A stretch of DNA of 8,308 nucleotides from Leptolinea sp. (GCA_022837205.1 JALHEL010000072.1:1-8308); one strand, 5' to 3'; shown: positions 1 through 6,035, counted from the stretch's first letter. The notes: a model not told the origin generated them from the sequence alone. Numbers and translations are program-made.

Positions 1-410
1 CCGTTTTCGACATGCGGCAGCAGAGCATCCTGCTGTGCCTTATTCCAACGATGAACTTCGTCCACAAAAAGGAGTGTCCGGGTCCGATACAATTTCCTCC
101 GTTCCTGTGCGTCAACAATCACTTTACGAAGGTCGGCGACTCCTGCCAAGACAGCCGAAACCGATTCAAAATAAGCTTTCGACTGAGCGGCGATGATTTG
201 CGCCAATGTGGTTTTCCCCGTCCCCGGGGGACCGAACAAGATGATGGAGGAAAAGAGTTTGTCGGATTCGATTGCCCTTCGAAGTAATTTTCCTTCTCCC
301 AGAATATGTTCCTGCCCGACAAACTCATCTAAACTCCGCGGGCGCATCCTTGCCGCCAGCGGGGTTGTTTGCATCATGTTTTCCCGATCCGTATAGTCAA
401 AAAGGTCCAT
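1..410 (-). CDS. rarA: Replication-associated recombination protein A (RarA/MgsA AAA+ ATPase), N-terminal part, runs off the left edge
   Basis: Reading the minus strand from the ATG at 410 gives 136 open codons to the window edge. The protein starts MDLFDY, as in many RarA proteins, and continues with MRPRSLDEFVGQEHILG (residues 22-38). Walker A is GPPGTGKT (60-67) and Walker B is LLFVDEVH (113-120), followed by the family signature NKAQQDALLPHVEN (123-136). RarA is a cytoplasmic tetrameric AAA+ ATPase related to clamp-loader subunits and RuvB, and it acts at stalled forks and gaps. The sensor, oligomerisation and C-terminal domains lie outside the window. An in-frame TGA two codons upstream fixes the ATG at 410 as the most upstream ATG. 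No good Shine-Dalgarno precedes it. The gene is divergent from the nucleotidase at 577. The identification is secure; strain-specific function is not testable here. Confidence 0.95.
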   Translation of the reverse strand, partial: MDLFDYTDRENMMQTTPLAARMRPRSLDEFVGQEHILGEGKLLRRAIESDKLFSSIILFGPPGTGKTTLAQIIAAQSKAYFESVSAVLAGVADLRKVIVDAQERRKLYRTRTLLFVDEVHRWNKAQQDALLPHVEN

Positions 411-421
411 ATCTCAAAAAA

Positions 422-427
422 ATTATA
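422..427 (-). promoter_or_regulatory. Possible -10 element for rarA
   Basis: A perfect TATAAT on the minus strand ends 11 nt before the rarA ATG. Start sites usually lie about 7 nt after the -10, so the transcript would have only a few untranslated bases, which would fit the lack of a Shine-Dalgarno. No recognisable -35 lies 16-18 bp upstream and there is no extended TGn motif. A chance match in AT-rich sequence is therefore possible. Confidence 0.25.
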
Positions 428-462
428 CTCTACGGCTAAAAATTCCGCGGATGAAAAGCGGA

Positions 463-492
463 TCAACATATTCAAGGTATTGAAGGTATACT
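463..492 (+). promoter_or_regulatory. Candidate promoter of the 5'-nucleotidase gene
   Basis: TATACT (487-492) matches the -10 consensus at five of six bases. TCAACA (463-468) matches the -35 consensus at four of six, with an 18-bp spacer. The start site would fall near 498-500, leaving a leader of about 78 nt before the ATG at 577. The heptamer AAGGTAT occurs twice nine bases apart (474-480 and 483-489) around the -10, which could be a binding site or chance. The -35 is weak, so confidence is limited. Confidence 0.35.
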
Positions 493-499
493 ATTAATA

Positions 500-520
500 A
501 TCAAATATTCTTTATTTGAT
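500..520 (+). repeat. Perfect inverted repeat at the predicted 5' end of the nucleotidase mRNA
   Basis: ATCAAATA (500-507) and TATTTGAT (513-520) are exact reverse complements separated by the 5-nt loop TTCTT. The arm is AU-rich, so an RNA hairpin would be weak. A DNA operator for a dimeric regulator is equally possible. It begins almost exactly where the TATACT -10 would place +1, so it would sit at the very 5' end of the message or act as a downstream operator. Confidence 0.5.
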
Positions 521-558
521 TCTACAAAGGGCTGAGCAACCTATTTTAAATCGATAAA

Positions 559-574
559 AAGGAGAAAGAAGGAG
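559..574 (+). promoter_or_regulatory. Doubled Shine-Dalgarno before the nucleotidase start
   Basis: Two GGAG cores lie in tandem in a purine-rich run, at 561-564 (preceded by AA) and 571-574. Their spacings to the ATG at 577 are 12 and 2 nt, so neither has the usual 5-9 nt. The start is still secure because a complete signal peptide begins exactly at this ATG and no in-frame alternative preserves it. Confidence 0.6.
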
Positions 575-576
575 AA

Positions 577-2148
577 ATGAATAAAAAAATCTTATCAGTT
601 TTCTTGGTTCTATCAGTTCTGCTCACCGTTGTTTTTTCGGCCGGTGCGCAGGATACCGCCGCGGAGACCGTAAAATTAACCATTTTAGGCACAAATGATA
701 TCCACAGCTATACGGCAGACACACCGGACAAAGTCGCCGAGGGGGAAACAGCTAAGACCGGATCCATCGGATATGCTAAAATTGCCGCTTATAAAAAACA
801 GGTTGCCCAAAACGGTCCGGTATTGCTTTTTGACAGCGGTGATGCCACCCATGGGCAGGTTATTGCCACTCTCTTGGAAGGAGAATCGATCATTTGGTTG
901 ATGAATGAAGCCGGTTATGACGCGATGACTCCCGGAAATCATGATTTCAACTACGGGTATCAAAAATTGATTGATTTCAACTACATGGCGGATTTCCCGA
1001 TCCTTTCCGGGAATCTGGTTTATGCCGATTCACAAATGAGTGTTCTTCCCGAATACACGATTTTTGATGTCGACGGAATCAAAGTGGGTGTCTTTGGAAT
1101 TTCCACCCCCGAAACATTATATAAATCCTCACCGGTGAACACCGAAGGTCTGCAATTTATCGATCCTTATGAAGCGGGAAAATATTATGCGGATTTTCTG
1201 CGTCCTCATGTCGATCTTGTCGTTTGCCTGTCTCATTTGGGGCTTGATGCCGGCAGTGAGTTTACCAGTGAAGGCTTGGCAAATGCGGTTCCCGGAATCG
1301 ATGTCATAATCGATGCCCACAGTCACACGGAATTACCGGAGGGGAAATTGGTGGGGAATACCTTAATCGCTCAAGCAGGCGAACACGGACGCTTTATCGA
1401 TCAGGTTGAAATCGAACTGGCAGCCGGACAAGCTTCGACCGACCGGATGACCGTTGTGTCAAAATCCGCAAAACTCATCACCTACGGAGATCTTGTAAAT
1501 CTTGAACCGGATCCGGATGTCCTTGAAATCAATACCGAGATCGAAAAACAGATTAATGAGATTTCATCCGTAGTGATCGGAAAAACCACGGTGGATTTGG
1601 ACGGCGAACGGGAAACAAACCGGAAACAAGAAACCAACTTGGGAGATCTGATCGCTCAGGCAATGTTGCTTGAAACCGGAGCGGACGTTGCGATTACCAA
1701 CGGCGGTGGAATACGAGCATCGATTCCCGCCGGCGATGTGACGTTAGGTCAGGTAATCACCACATTCCCGTTCGGCAACTATGTTGTAACGATTGAAGCC
1801 ACCGGACAGGATTTGATCGATGCCATGGAAAACGGTCTGAGTGATTATCCGGAGCTGAAAGGCGCATTCCCTCAGATTGCGGGAATGCGGGTTGTATTCG
1901 ATCCTTCCAAACCGGCCGGCAGTCGTGTCGTCGAACTCACGGTGGATGGAAAACCGGTCGATCCGGCGGCGACTTATGTGGTTGCTACCAACAATTTTAT
2001 GGCGATCGGCGGGGATGAATATACCATGTTTGCGGATGATAAATTGCTCGGTGAATATTCCGCTTTTGATGAAATCCTGGCGGATTATCTCACAACATAC
2101 GGCACCGAGGGGCTTGAAGTTGACGGAAGAATCTCTACGGTTCAATAA
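577..2148 (+). CDS. Exported 5'-nucleotidase / cyclic-nucleotide phosphodiesterase family protein (UshA/CpdB/YfkN type)
   Basis: The 523-residue protein opens with a signal peptide (KK, hydrophobic core about 5-22, likely cleavage after SAGA near 24), so it should act outside the membrane. The metallophosphoesterase domain (about 32-260) carries TNDIH (D41, H43), SGDATHG (D89), PGNHDFNYG (N121, H122), SHLG (H220) and DAHSHTE (H248, H250), which together supply the two-metal site. The 5'-nucleotidase C-terminal substrate domain (about 330-505) has TNGGGIRA (374-381), FPFGNYVV (397-404) and NNFMAIGGDEY (472-482). Family members hydrolyse 5'-nucleotides, 2',3'-cyclic nucleotides or UDP-sugars. 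After GNH the sequence is DFNYG, with Asn where UshA has Asp and CpdB has Asn, so cyclic-nucleotide activity is as likely as nucleotidase. There is no LPxTG or C-terminal anchor, so it is probably secreted or periplasmic. The gene is monocistronic, followed by a strong terminator. The exact substrate is unknown. Confidence 0.93.
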   Translation: MNKKILSVFLVLSVLLTVVFSAGAQDTAAETVKLTILGTNDIHSYTADTPDKVAEGETAKTGSIGYAKIAAYKKQVAQNGPVLLFDSGDATHGQVIATLLEGESIIWLMNEAGYDAMTPGNHDFNYGYQKLIDFNYMADFPILSGNLVYADSQMSVLPEYTIFDVDGIKVGVFGISTPETLYKSSPVNTEGLQFIDPYEAGKYYADFLRPHVDLVVCLSHLGLDAGSEFTSEGLANAVPGIDVIIDAHSHTELPEGKLVGNTLIAQAGEHGRFIDQVEIELAAGQASTDRMTVVSKSAKLITYGDLVNLEPDPDVLEINTEIEKQINEISSVVIGKTTVDLDGERETNRKQETNLGDLIAQAMLLETGADVAITNGGGIRASIPAGDVTLGQVITTFPFGNYVVTIEATGQDLIDAMENGLSDYPELKGAFPQIAGMRVVFDPSKPAGSRVVELTVDGKPVDPAATYVVATNNFMAIGGDEYTMFADDKLLGEYSAFDEILADYLTTYGTEGLEVDGRISTVQ

Positions 2149-2160
2149 ACGGAACAGAGC

Positions 2161-2205
2161 CCGATTTTAAATGATGTTGTTATAGGGACAAAAAGAAAAT
2201 CGGGG
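2161..2205 (+). repeat. 9-bp inverted repeat downstream of the nucleotidase gene
   Basis: CCCGATTTT (2161-2169) and AAAATCGGG (2197-2205) are exact reverse complements around a 27-nt loop. They start 12 nt after the stop codon and precede the main terminator. The arrangement could form an upstream 3'-end hairpin protecting the message. No T-run follows immediately, so I do not call it a terminator. Confidence 0.4.
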
Positions 2206-2220
2206 CAGGATCTTTTTCCC

Positions 2221-2255
2221 GGGGCGGGCAGTTGTGACTGTTCGCCCCTTTTTTT
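2221..2255 (+). terminator. Rho-independent terminator of the nucleotidase gene
   Basis: GGGGCGGGCAGT (2221-2232) pairs along its full 12 bp with ACTGTTCGCCCC (2237-2248), including two adjacent G-U wobbles, around the loop TGTG. Seven T residues follow (2249-2255). The structure points along the plus strand. No T-run lies on the other side, so it is not bidirectional. It isolates the nucleotidase from the two-component operon downstream. Confidence 0.93.
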
Positions 2256-2298
2256 AGACATATGGGATAAGGTGCGGTTTAGAAACGTCCTATCTTCT

Positions 2299-2328
2299 TT
2301 CCATAAACATGATATCTGATTTATGGAA
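2299..2328. promoter_or_regulatory. 30-bp dyad, probable operator, in the gap before the two-component operon
   Basis: TTCCATAAA (2299-2307) and TTTATGGAA (2320-2328) are perfect reverse complements. The palindrome GATATC (2311-2316) sits exactly at their centre of symmetry, so 24 of 30 positions are symmetric. It lies about 130 bp upstream of the regulator ATG and about 100 bp upstream of its predicted start of transcription, and no T-run follows. A binding site for a dimeric or tetrameric regulator is the simplest reading. The rest of the 310-bp gap (2149-2458) holds the terminator, a 9-bp inverted repeat and a candidate promoter; I see no credible gene in it. Confidence 0.5.
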
Positions 2329-2415
2329 CGGTTCGATCGGTATGAAGCCAAAATAGTAGGAAGAAAACCAAAAAAGTTGAGACACCGGGGTTTCCGGAGG
2401 CGGAGAAAAAAACAA

Positions 2416-2424
2416 TGATAAAAT
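2416..2424 (+). promoter_or_regulatory. Candidate extended -10 promoter of the LytTR/GHKL operon
   Basis: TGATAAAAT (2416-2424) has the extended -10 form TGn followed by TAAAAT, which matches the -10 consensus at five of six bases. No -35 is present at the normal distance, which extended -10 promoters tolerate or activators replace. The start would fall near 2431, giving a leader of about 28 nt that contains the AAGAGG Shine-Dalgarno (2445-2450). Confidence 0.35.
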
Positions 2425-2458
2425 ATTTTCAAATCCCCATTGAAAAGAGGCCACTGTC

Positions 2459-3193
2459 ATGCTCCGTATTGCAATCTGCGACGATATGGCAGACGAACTG
2501 CAAATCCTTCTCTCGTTGACAAATCAGTACATCTCAACTTACCATCTTAATGTCGATGTGAAGGAGTTTACTCATCCCGATCAATTACTCACCGCTATCA
2601 TCATAGAAAGCTTTCATCTTTATATCTTAGACGTTGTCATGCCGATGATAAGCGGGTTGGAATTGGGTAAAGAAATACGCCGCTTGGATCAGGAGGCACA
2701 AATTATCTTTGTTACTACGGAGCCGCAATTTGCCTTACAAGCCTATGCAGCGAATCCTATAAACTATCTTATTAAACCAATCCAAAGACAACAGTTTTTT
2801 GATACTTTAACACTGGTCGTCTCTAAAGCAGACTTTGCGGACGAGCAAACATTTGCCGTTAAAACCGCCGAAGGACTGCGGGTTATCAGACTGCGGGACA
2901 TCATCTGCTGTGAATATCGCTGTCACGCTGTTATCTTCAGTTTGACAAACGGTGAAGAAATACTCAGCCGGACATTTCGAGAGAATTTCTCAAATTACGC
3001 CTCAACAATTCTGAAGGACAGGCATTTTTTACAATGTCACTCCTCATTTGTAATCAATCTGCGCCGGGTGGAGCGTTTCACAAAGGAGAACTTCACATTG
3101 ACCGGCGGGAAAATGATACCCATCGCGGCGAAGCAATATCCTACAGTTCGAGATACATATATGGACTATCTGACAGGAATAGGAAACCGTTAA
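2459..3193 (+). CDS. LytTR-family response regulator (AgrA/VirR-like)
   Basis: The 244-residue protein has an N-terminal receiver domain (about 1-120). Its acidic pair is D8-D9, the phosphoacceptor is D58 in YILDVVMP, the switch threonines are T86/T87 in FVTTEP, and the invariant lysine is K106 in LIKP. A C-terminal LytTR DNA-binding domain (about 131-240) follows, with the typical RDIICCEYRCHAVIF strand region and the FLQCHSSFVINLRRVERF segment (190-207). LytTR proteins bind paired 9-bp direct repeats about two turns apart and usually activate genes for exported products such as toxins, bacteriocins, autolysins or peptide systems. GAGG at 2447-2450 lies 8 nt before the ATG. The stop codon overlaps the start of the partner kinase (TAATG), so the two are cotranscribed and probably translationally coupled. 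Target genes are not known; the phosphohydrolase at 4639 is a candidate. Confidence 0.93.
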   Translation: MLRIAICDDMADELQILLSLTNQYISTYHLNVDVKEFTHPDQLLTAIIIESFHLYILDVVMPMISGLELGKEIRRLDQEAQIIFVTTEPQFALQAYAANPINYLIKPIQRQQFFDTLTLVVSKADFADEQTFAVKTAEGLRVIRLRDIICCEYRCHAVIFSLTNGEEILSRTFRENFSNYASTILKDRHFLQCHSSFVINLRRVERFTKENFTLTGGKMIPIAAKQYPTVRDTYMDYLTGIGNR

Positions 3194-4479
3194 TGAAAGA
3201 ACTTTTTCCCGACTTGGTGCGGGCGGCAATCTCAACTACCGCCAACGTCCTTCTGATGATGACGCTTTTACAGCCGAGATATTCCAAAAAGATTACACTG
3301 CTGACTATGTTCGGCATTTTAGCCGCCGATTTGGGGACAGCAATTTATTGTTACCTCAGCAGAAATTTAACCCTGCTTTCTAAGCTGGATGTTATTTTGT
3401 TTGCGGTTCTATGCTTTGCGGTTCGGCCACTATTCAAGGACACCTTCATGCAGTGGCTGTTTTCCTATCTAACCGTACAGAACATCAGCGATGTTGTGAT
3501 TATCCTCAGTTTTATCGGCTCAAGACATCTTCCTTATCCGGTTTATGCCAACTCGCTGCTGCGTTTCATCCTGTTCGGTGTTTTCCTGTTGATTTTATCC
3601 CGCCGGGTACGCCCGCTGTACCGGCAGGCGGTTGAGCATTGGACAGCATACTTTGCTGTGGCATTAAGCATTTACCTCACGTTCAATTACTATGTTTTGT
3701 CTTCGGATGATATTGTTGTTACTCTGACGGAGCAAGGGATACCGCTTCTTTTAGTGATTTTTATCAGCCTTGCCGCATATGGATCTATTTTTCTCTCCCT
3801 AAAAAACCTTCAGCAAGAGTTTCAAATTAAAGAGGAGAATCGGAAAATGCAGGCGGAACGAGATTACCTGCAATTAGCGGCCCGAAATATGTCTCGACGC
3901 TTGGAATTGATGGCGGAGGTATCGGAACAAAATAGCCGTGCCGCCCACGACCGTCATCACTTTAATAATGTGCTTCTGGAGCTTCTGGAGGAGGGAAAAA
4001 CTGACCAGGCTCAAGCTTTATTGCAAAGTCAAAATCAAGTCGTTCATCAAATCAGCAAGGTCTATTGTGAAAATTCAGCTGTCAACGCTGCCGTCTGCCA
4101 TTATACGGATCTTGCGGAGCAGGAGGGTATAAAAACCGAGATTATGCTGGATATTCCGAGCAACCTGAGTGTGGATGCATTGGAATTTTCGATGGTGGTT
4201 TCAAATCTGATGGAAAATGCGGTTCAGGCTTGTAAAAGACTGCCGGAAGAACAAGTTCCCTATCTCCGTTTCACCTGCCGATACGTAGGGCGACTGTTAC
4301 TGGAAATGGAAAACCCCTGCGGAAATAATTCCATGCTGGACGAATGTGGTTATCCGGTCACCGCCGAGGAAAATCACGGAATCGGCAGCAAGAGTGTCAT
4401 TGCTTTTGCAAAAAAATATGACGGCGAGCTGATCTACAAAATCGAAAACAGTATTTTTCAGGTTCGACTTCTGATATGA
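3193..4479 (+). CDS. GHKL-domain sensor histidine kinase, AgrC/VirS-like, partner of the LytTR regulator
   Basis: I place the start at the ATG overlapping the regulator stop (TAATG), giving 428 residues. AGGA at 3181-3184 is 8 nt upstream, and the longer frame from 3034 would lie wholly inside the regulator. About seven hydrophobic segments (roughly 8-27, 34-54, 63-80, 88-107, 118-136, 152-169, 183-203) form the sensor. A charged helical linker (204-250) leads to the dimerisation motif HDRHHFNN (252-259), the counterpart of the RHDYxN box of AgrC, making H255 the likely phosphorylated residue. The GHKL ATPase domain has an N-box NLMENA (338-343) and a G-box HGIGSKS (395-401). Kinases of this class commonly sense peptides and phosphorylate LytTR regulators. 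No AgrB/AgrD-type peptide genes are in the window and no extracellular ligand domain is visible, so the signal is unknown. Confidence 0.9.
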   Translation: MKELFPDLVRAAISTTANVLLMMTLLQPRYSKKITLLTMFGILAADLGTAIYCYLSRNLTLLSKLDVILFAVLCFAVRPLFKDTFMQWLFSYLTVQNISDVVIILSFIGSRHLPYPVYANSLLRFILFGVFLLILSRRVRPLYRQAVEHWTAYFAVALSIYLTFNYYVLSSDDIVVTLTEQGIPLLLVIFISLAAYGSIFLSLKNLQQEFQIKEENRKMQAERDYLQLAARNMSRRLELMAEVSEQNSRAAHDRHHFNNVLLELLEEGKTDQAQALLQSQNQVVHQISKVYCENSAVNAAVCHYTDLAEQEGIKTEIMLDIPSNLSVDALEFSMVVSNLMENAVQACKRLPEEQVPYLRFTCRYVGRLLLEMENPCGNNSMLDECGYPVTAEENHGIGSKSVIAFAKKYDGELIYKIENSIFQVRLLI

Positions 4480-4520
4480 GATTACGGGAAATTCGGCTGG
4501 CAAGAGATGATTCGAGGAAT

Positions 4521-4556
4521 ATGAGTTATTAAGTGAAAAAATGAGCCTTTTAAGTG
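4521..4556. repeat. Imperfect direct repeat, period 20-21 bp, upstream of the second phosphohydrolase; possible LytTR binding site
   Basis: ATGAG-N3-TTAAGTG (4521-4535) is followed by ATGAG-N4-TTAAGTG (4541-4556). The TTAAGTG copies are exactly 21 bp apart. LytTR regulators such as AgrA recognise two 9-bp repeats ending in TTAAG with about 12 bp between them, that is a 21-bp period. Here TTAAG is shared, but the preceding ACAG of the AgrA consensus is not. The repeat overlaps the left arm of the probable terminator, so it may also be incidental. Confidence 0.4.
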
Positions 4557-4573
4557 CAGAGACTCATTTTTTC
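4535..4573 (+). terminator. Probable terminator of the two-component operon, possibly bidirectional
   Basis: GAAAAAATGAG (4535-4545) and CTCATTTTTTC (4563-4573) are exact reverse complements around a 17-nt loop that may add a few further pairs. The six T residues lie inside the right arm, and the matching A-run in the left arm would serve as a T-run on the other strand. The stem is GC-poor, so efficiency is uncertain. It lies 56 nt after the kinase stop codon. Confidence 0.55.
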
Positions 4574-4578
4574 CCTCC

Positions 4579-4610
4579 TTGGCATTATTCTGAAAGCAGA
4601 GATTTATAAA
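4579..4610 (+). promoter_or_regulatory. Candidate promoter of the LpxH-like phosphohydrolase, with long spacer
   Basis: TTGGCA (4579-4584) matches the -35 consensus at five of six bases and TATAAA (4605-4610) matches the -10 at five of six. The spacer is 20 bp, longer than the usual 17. Long-spacer promoters need an activator, as at the agr P3 promoter controlled by AgrA. That would fit activation from the repeats at 4521-4556, although these end 22 bp before the -35. The leader would be about 22 nt, carrying GGAGG at 4626-4630. Confidence 0.4.
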
Positions 4611-4638
4611 TAATTTTGATAAAACGGAGGAAACAAAC

Positions 4639-5961
4639 ATGAAAAAGAGAATTCTTGCATCACTGCTGATGTCTTTCTTGCTGGCTTCTTTGGCGCTTTT
4701 CACTACCGAATTCTCGCAGAATATCGGTGTATCAGGCGCAGCTGCGCCTGAGGATGCCCCGGCCTTATGGAATACGGGCGACACAAGGAACAAGATCGTC
4801 GTAATAAGCGACATTCACCTCGGTATTGATGACAACTACACCGAAACGCTGCAAAACCGCCCGCTACTGGTTGATTTTTTGCGGCGTTTGCAGAGTACTA
4901 ACGATGTCCGAGAATTGGTAATCGCCGGTGATTTTCTGGATGAGTGGTTTTTGCCGGTCTATTATCCCAGCTATACAGATGAAGACCGCTTTTATCAGGA
5001 TGTAATTGTCAATAATCGGGATGTTATCGATGAATTGAACAACGTGATCGACAGCGGAATTAAACTGGTCTATGTACCGGGAAACCATGACATGACGCTG
5101 AATGCCGGCATTTTGCTTGAAGCGATCCCTGACATTATTCAAGCCCGAGATTCCAAAGGACTCGGTACTTATTACACCGGCGACAGGAATGAGATCGCTA
5201 TCGAACACGGGCACCGATATGATGTGTTTTCCGCTCCGGACACAGTCACCAACAGGGAACTATGCGGCAATGATGATACCATTTTCCCGGCCGGTTATTT
5301 TTATGCCCGCTATGCCGCCACCTGGGTTTTGGAGGGACGGCCGGCCGTCAAAAAAGATTTACCGGTGGTAACGGATATTCCGGATAAAACCGATTCAGAT
5401 CAATATGGCGCATTCCTTTACTATTCGATTCTCAAAGATATCTCGGCACGAATGACACCCAAAGAGAGTCCGGAAGAAAAAATATTTGATATTCATATCG
5501 CGGGATTTGACGATGCCTACAGCTATCTGGATTTCTATCCGGCACAGCAATCGGACGGAACCATTTCAGCACCGGTGTTGTTTAAAAATATTCAGCGAAC
5601 ATGGGACGAACGACAAACGCTTAACAATGTAAAGGTGCCTAACAGCTTTATTGAAGCGGTCTCCGGAACCATAGATTGGGAGTATTTTTTCAGACAAGCA
5701 AAGGTACAGTATCTGGAAAATCCGGACGAAAGCGTGGATGTGGTCATATTCGGTCATACTCATGTACCGGTTTATAAAGATTTGGGGAACGGAAAATATT
5801 ACTTAAATGACGGAACTTGGATTGATCACAACACAGATTTCCCGGATGCCACCCGTACCTTTGCGGTCATTACTACCGGCAATAAGGATCAGGTTGCACT
5901 GTATAAATTTGAGGAAGATGGATCTGTCACCGATATAAGCGCGAGCGTCAGTGAGCAATGA
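4639..5961 (+). CDS. Exported calcineurin-like metallophosphoesterase related to the LpxH (UDP-2,3-diacylglucosamine hydrolase) group
   Basis: The 440-residue protein has a signal peptide (KKR, hydrophobic core about 5-21, possible cleavage near GAAA at 33-36). The full metallophosphoesterase set is present: SDIHLG (D58, H60), AGDFLDEWF (D98), PGNHD (N149, H150), EHGHRYD (H190, H192) and FGHTH (H373, H375). The D-x-HLG, GDFLDxW and HGHxYD forms resemble LpxH-like proteins, which cleave a pyrophosphate in lipid A precursors in the cytoplasm. This one is exported and far longer than the roughly 240 residues of LpxH, with about 180 residues between HGH and GHTH. A phosphodiester or pyrophosphate substrate outside the cell is more likely than lipid A synthesis. 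GGAGG (4626-4630) lies 8 nt before the ATG. It follows the LytTR/GHKL operon after a probable terminator and has its own candidate promoter. Substrate is unknown. Confidence 0.9.
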   Translation: MKKRILASLLMSFLLASLALFTTEFSQNIGVSGAAAPEDAPALWNTGDTRNKIVVISDIHLGIDDNYTETLQNRPLLVDFLRRLQSTNDVRELVIAGDFLDEWFLPVYYPSYTDEDRFYQDVIVNNRDVIDELNNVIDSGIKLVYVPGNHDMTLNAGILLEAIPDIIQARDSKGLGTYYTGDRNEIAIEHGHRYDVFSAPDTVTNRELCGNDDTIFPAGYFYARYAATWVLEGRPAVKKDLPVVTDIPDKTDSDQYGAFLYYSILKDISARMTPKESPEEKIFDIHIAGFDDAYSYLDFYPAQQSDGTISAPVLFKNIQRTWDERQTLNNVKVPNSFIEAVSGTIDWEYFFRQAKVQYLENPDESVDVVIFGHTHVPVYKDLGNGKYYLNDGTWIDHNTDFPDATRTFAVITTGNKDQVALYKFEEDGSVTDISASVSEQ

Positions 5962-6024
5962 AACAGGTTAATCTGCGCTTACGAAAATGCAGTCTTGTTC
6001 CGAAGATGACCCTCCCGGGAAAGT

Positions 6025-6035
6025 GAAACGGTTTC
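6025..6035. repeat. Short palindrome in the gap after the phosphohydrolase
   Basis: GAAAC (6025-6029), one G, then GTTTC (6031-6035) form a small perfect dyad preceded by T. It is reminiscent of LacI-family half-sites but has an odd centre rather than the usual CG. The rest of the gap 5962-6120 shows no terminator and no convincing promoter, so the next gene may be read through from the phosphohydrolase. Confidence 0.2.

Noticed and set aside
12..396. Plus-strand open frames opposite rarA
   Set aside because: RarA on the minus strand has clear Walker motifs over the same bases; the plus frames are antisense shadows.
1744..2145. Minus-strand open frame of 133 codons inside the nucleotidase
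   Set aside because: It lies antisense to the conserved C-terminal substrate domain and has no recognisable motif or ribosome site.
2142..2432. Minus-strand open frame of 96 codons in the gap before the regulator
   Set aside because: It runs across the nucleotidase terminator and the 30-bp dyad, has no ribosome site, and has a random-looking Arg/Ser/Phe-rich composition.
3034..3192. In-frame upstream extension of the histidine kinase, 53 residues longer
   Set aside because: The extension lies wholly inside the LytTR coding region and has no family resemblance. The ATG at 3193 has a Shine-Dalgarno and the TAATG coupling typical of such operons.
3193..4638. Short AgrD-like pheromone peptide gene near the kinase
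   Set aside because: I read the gap 4480-4638 for a short open frame with a ribosome site and Cys-containing core and found none; the gap is taken up by the repeat, hairpin and promoter.
4864..5214. Minus-strand open frame of 116 codons inside the LpxH-like gene
   Set aside because: It is antisense to the conserved GDFLDEW and GNHD motifs and shows no features of its own.
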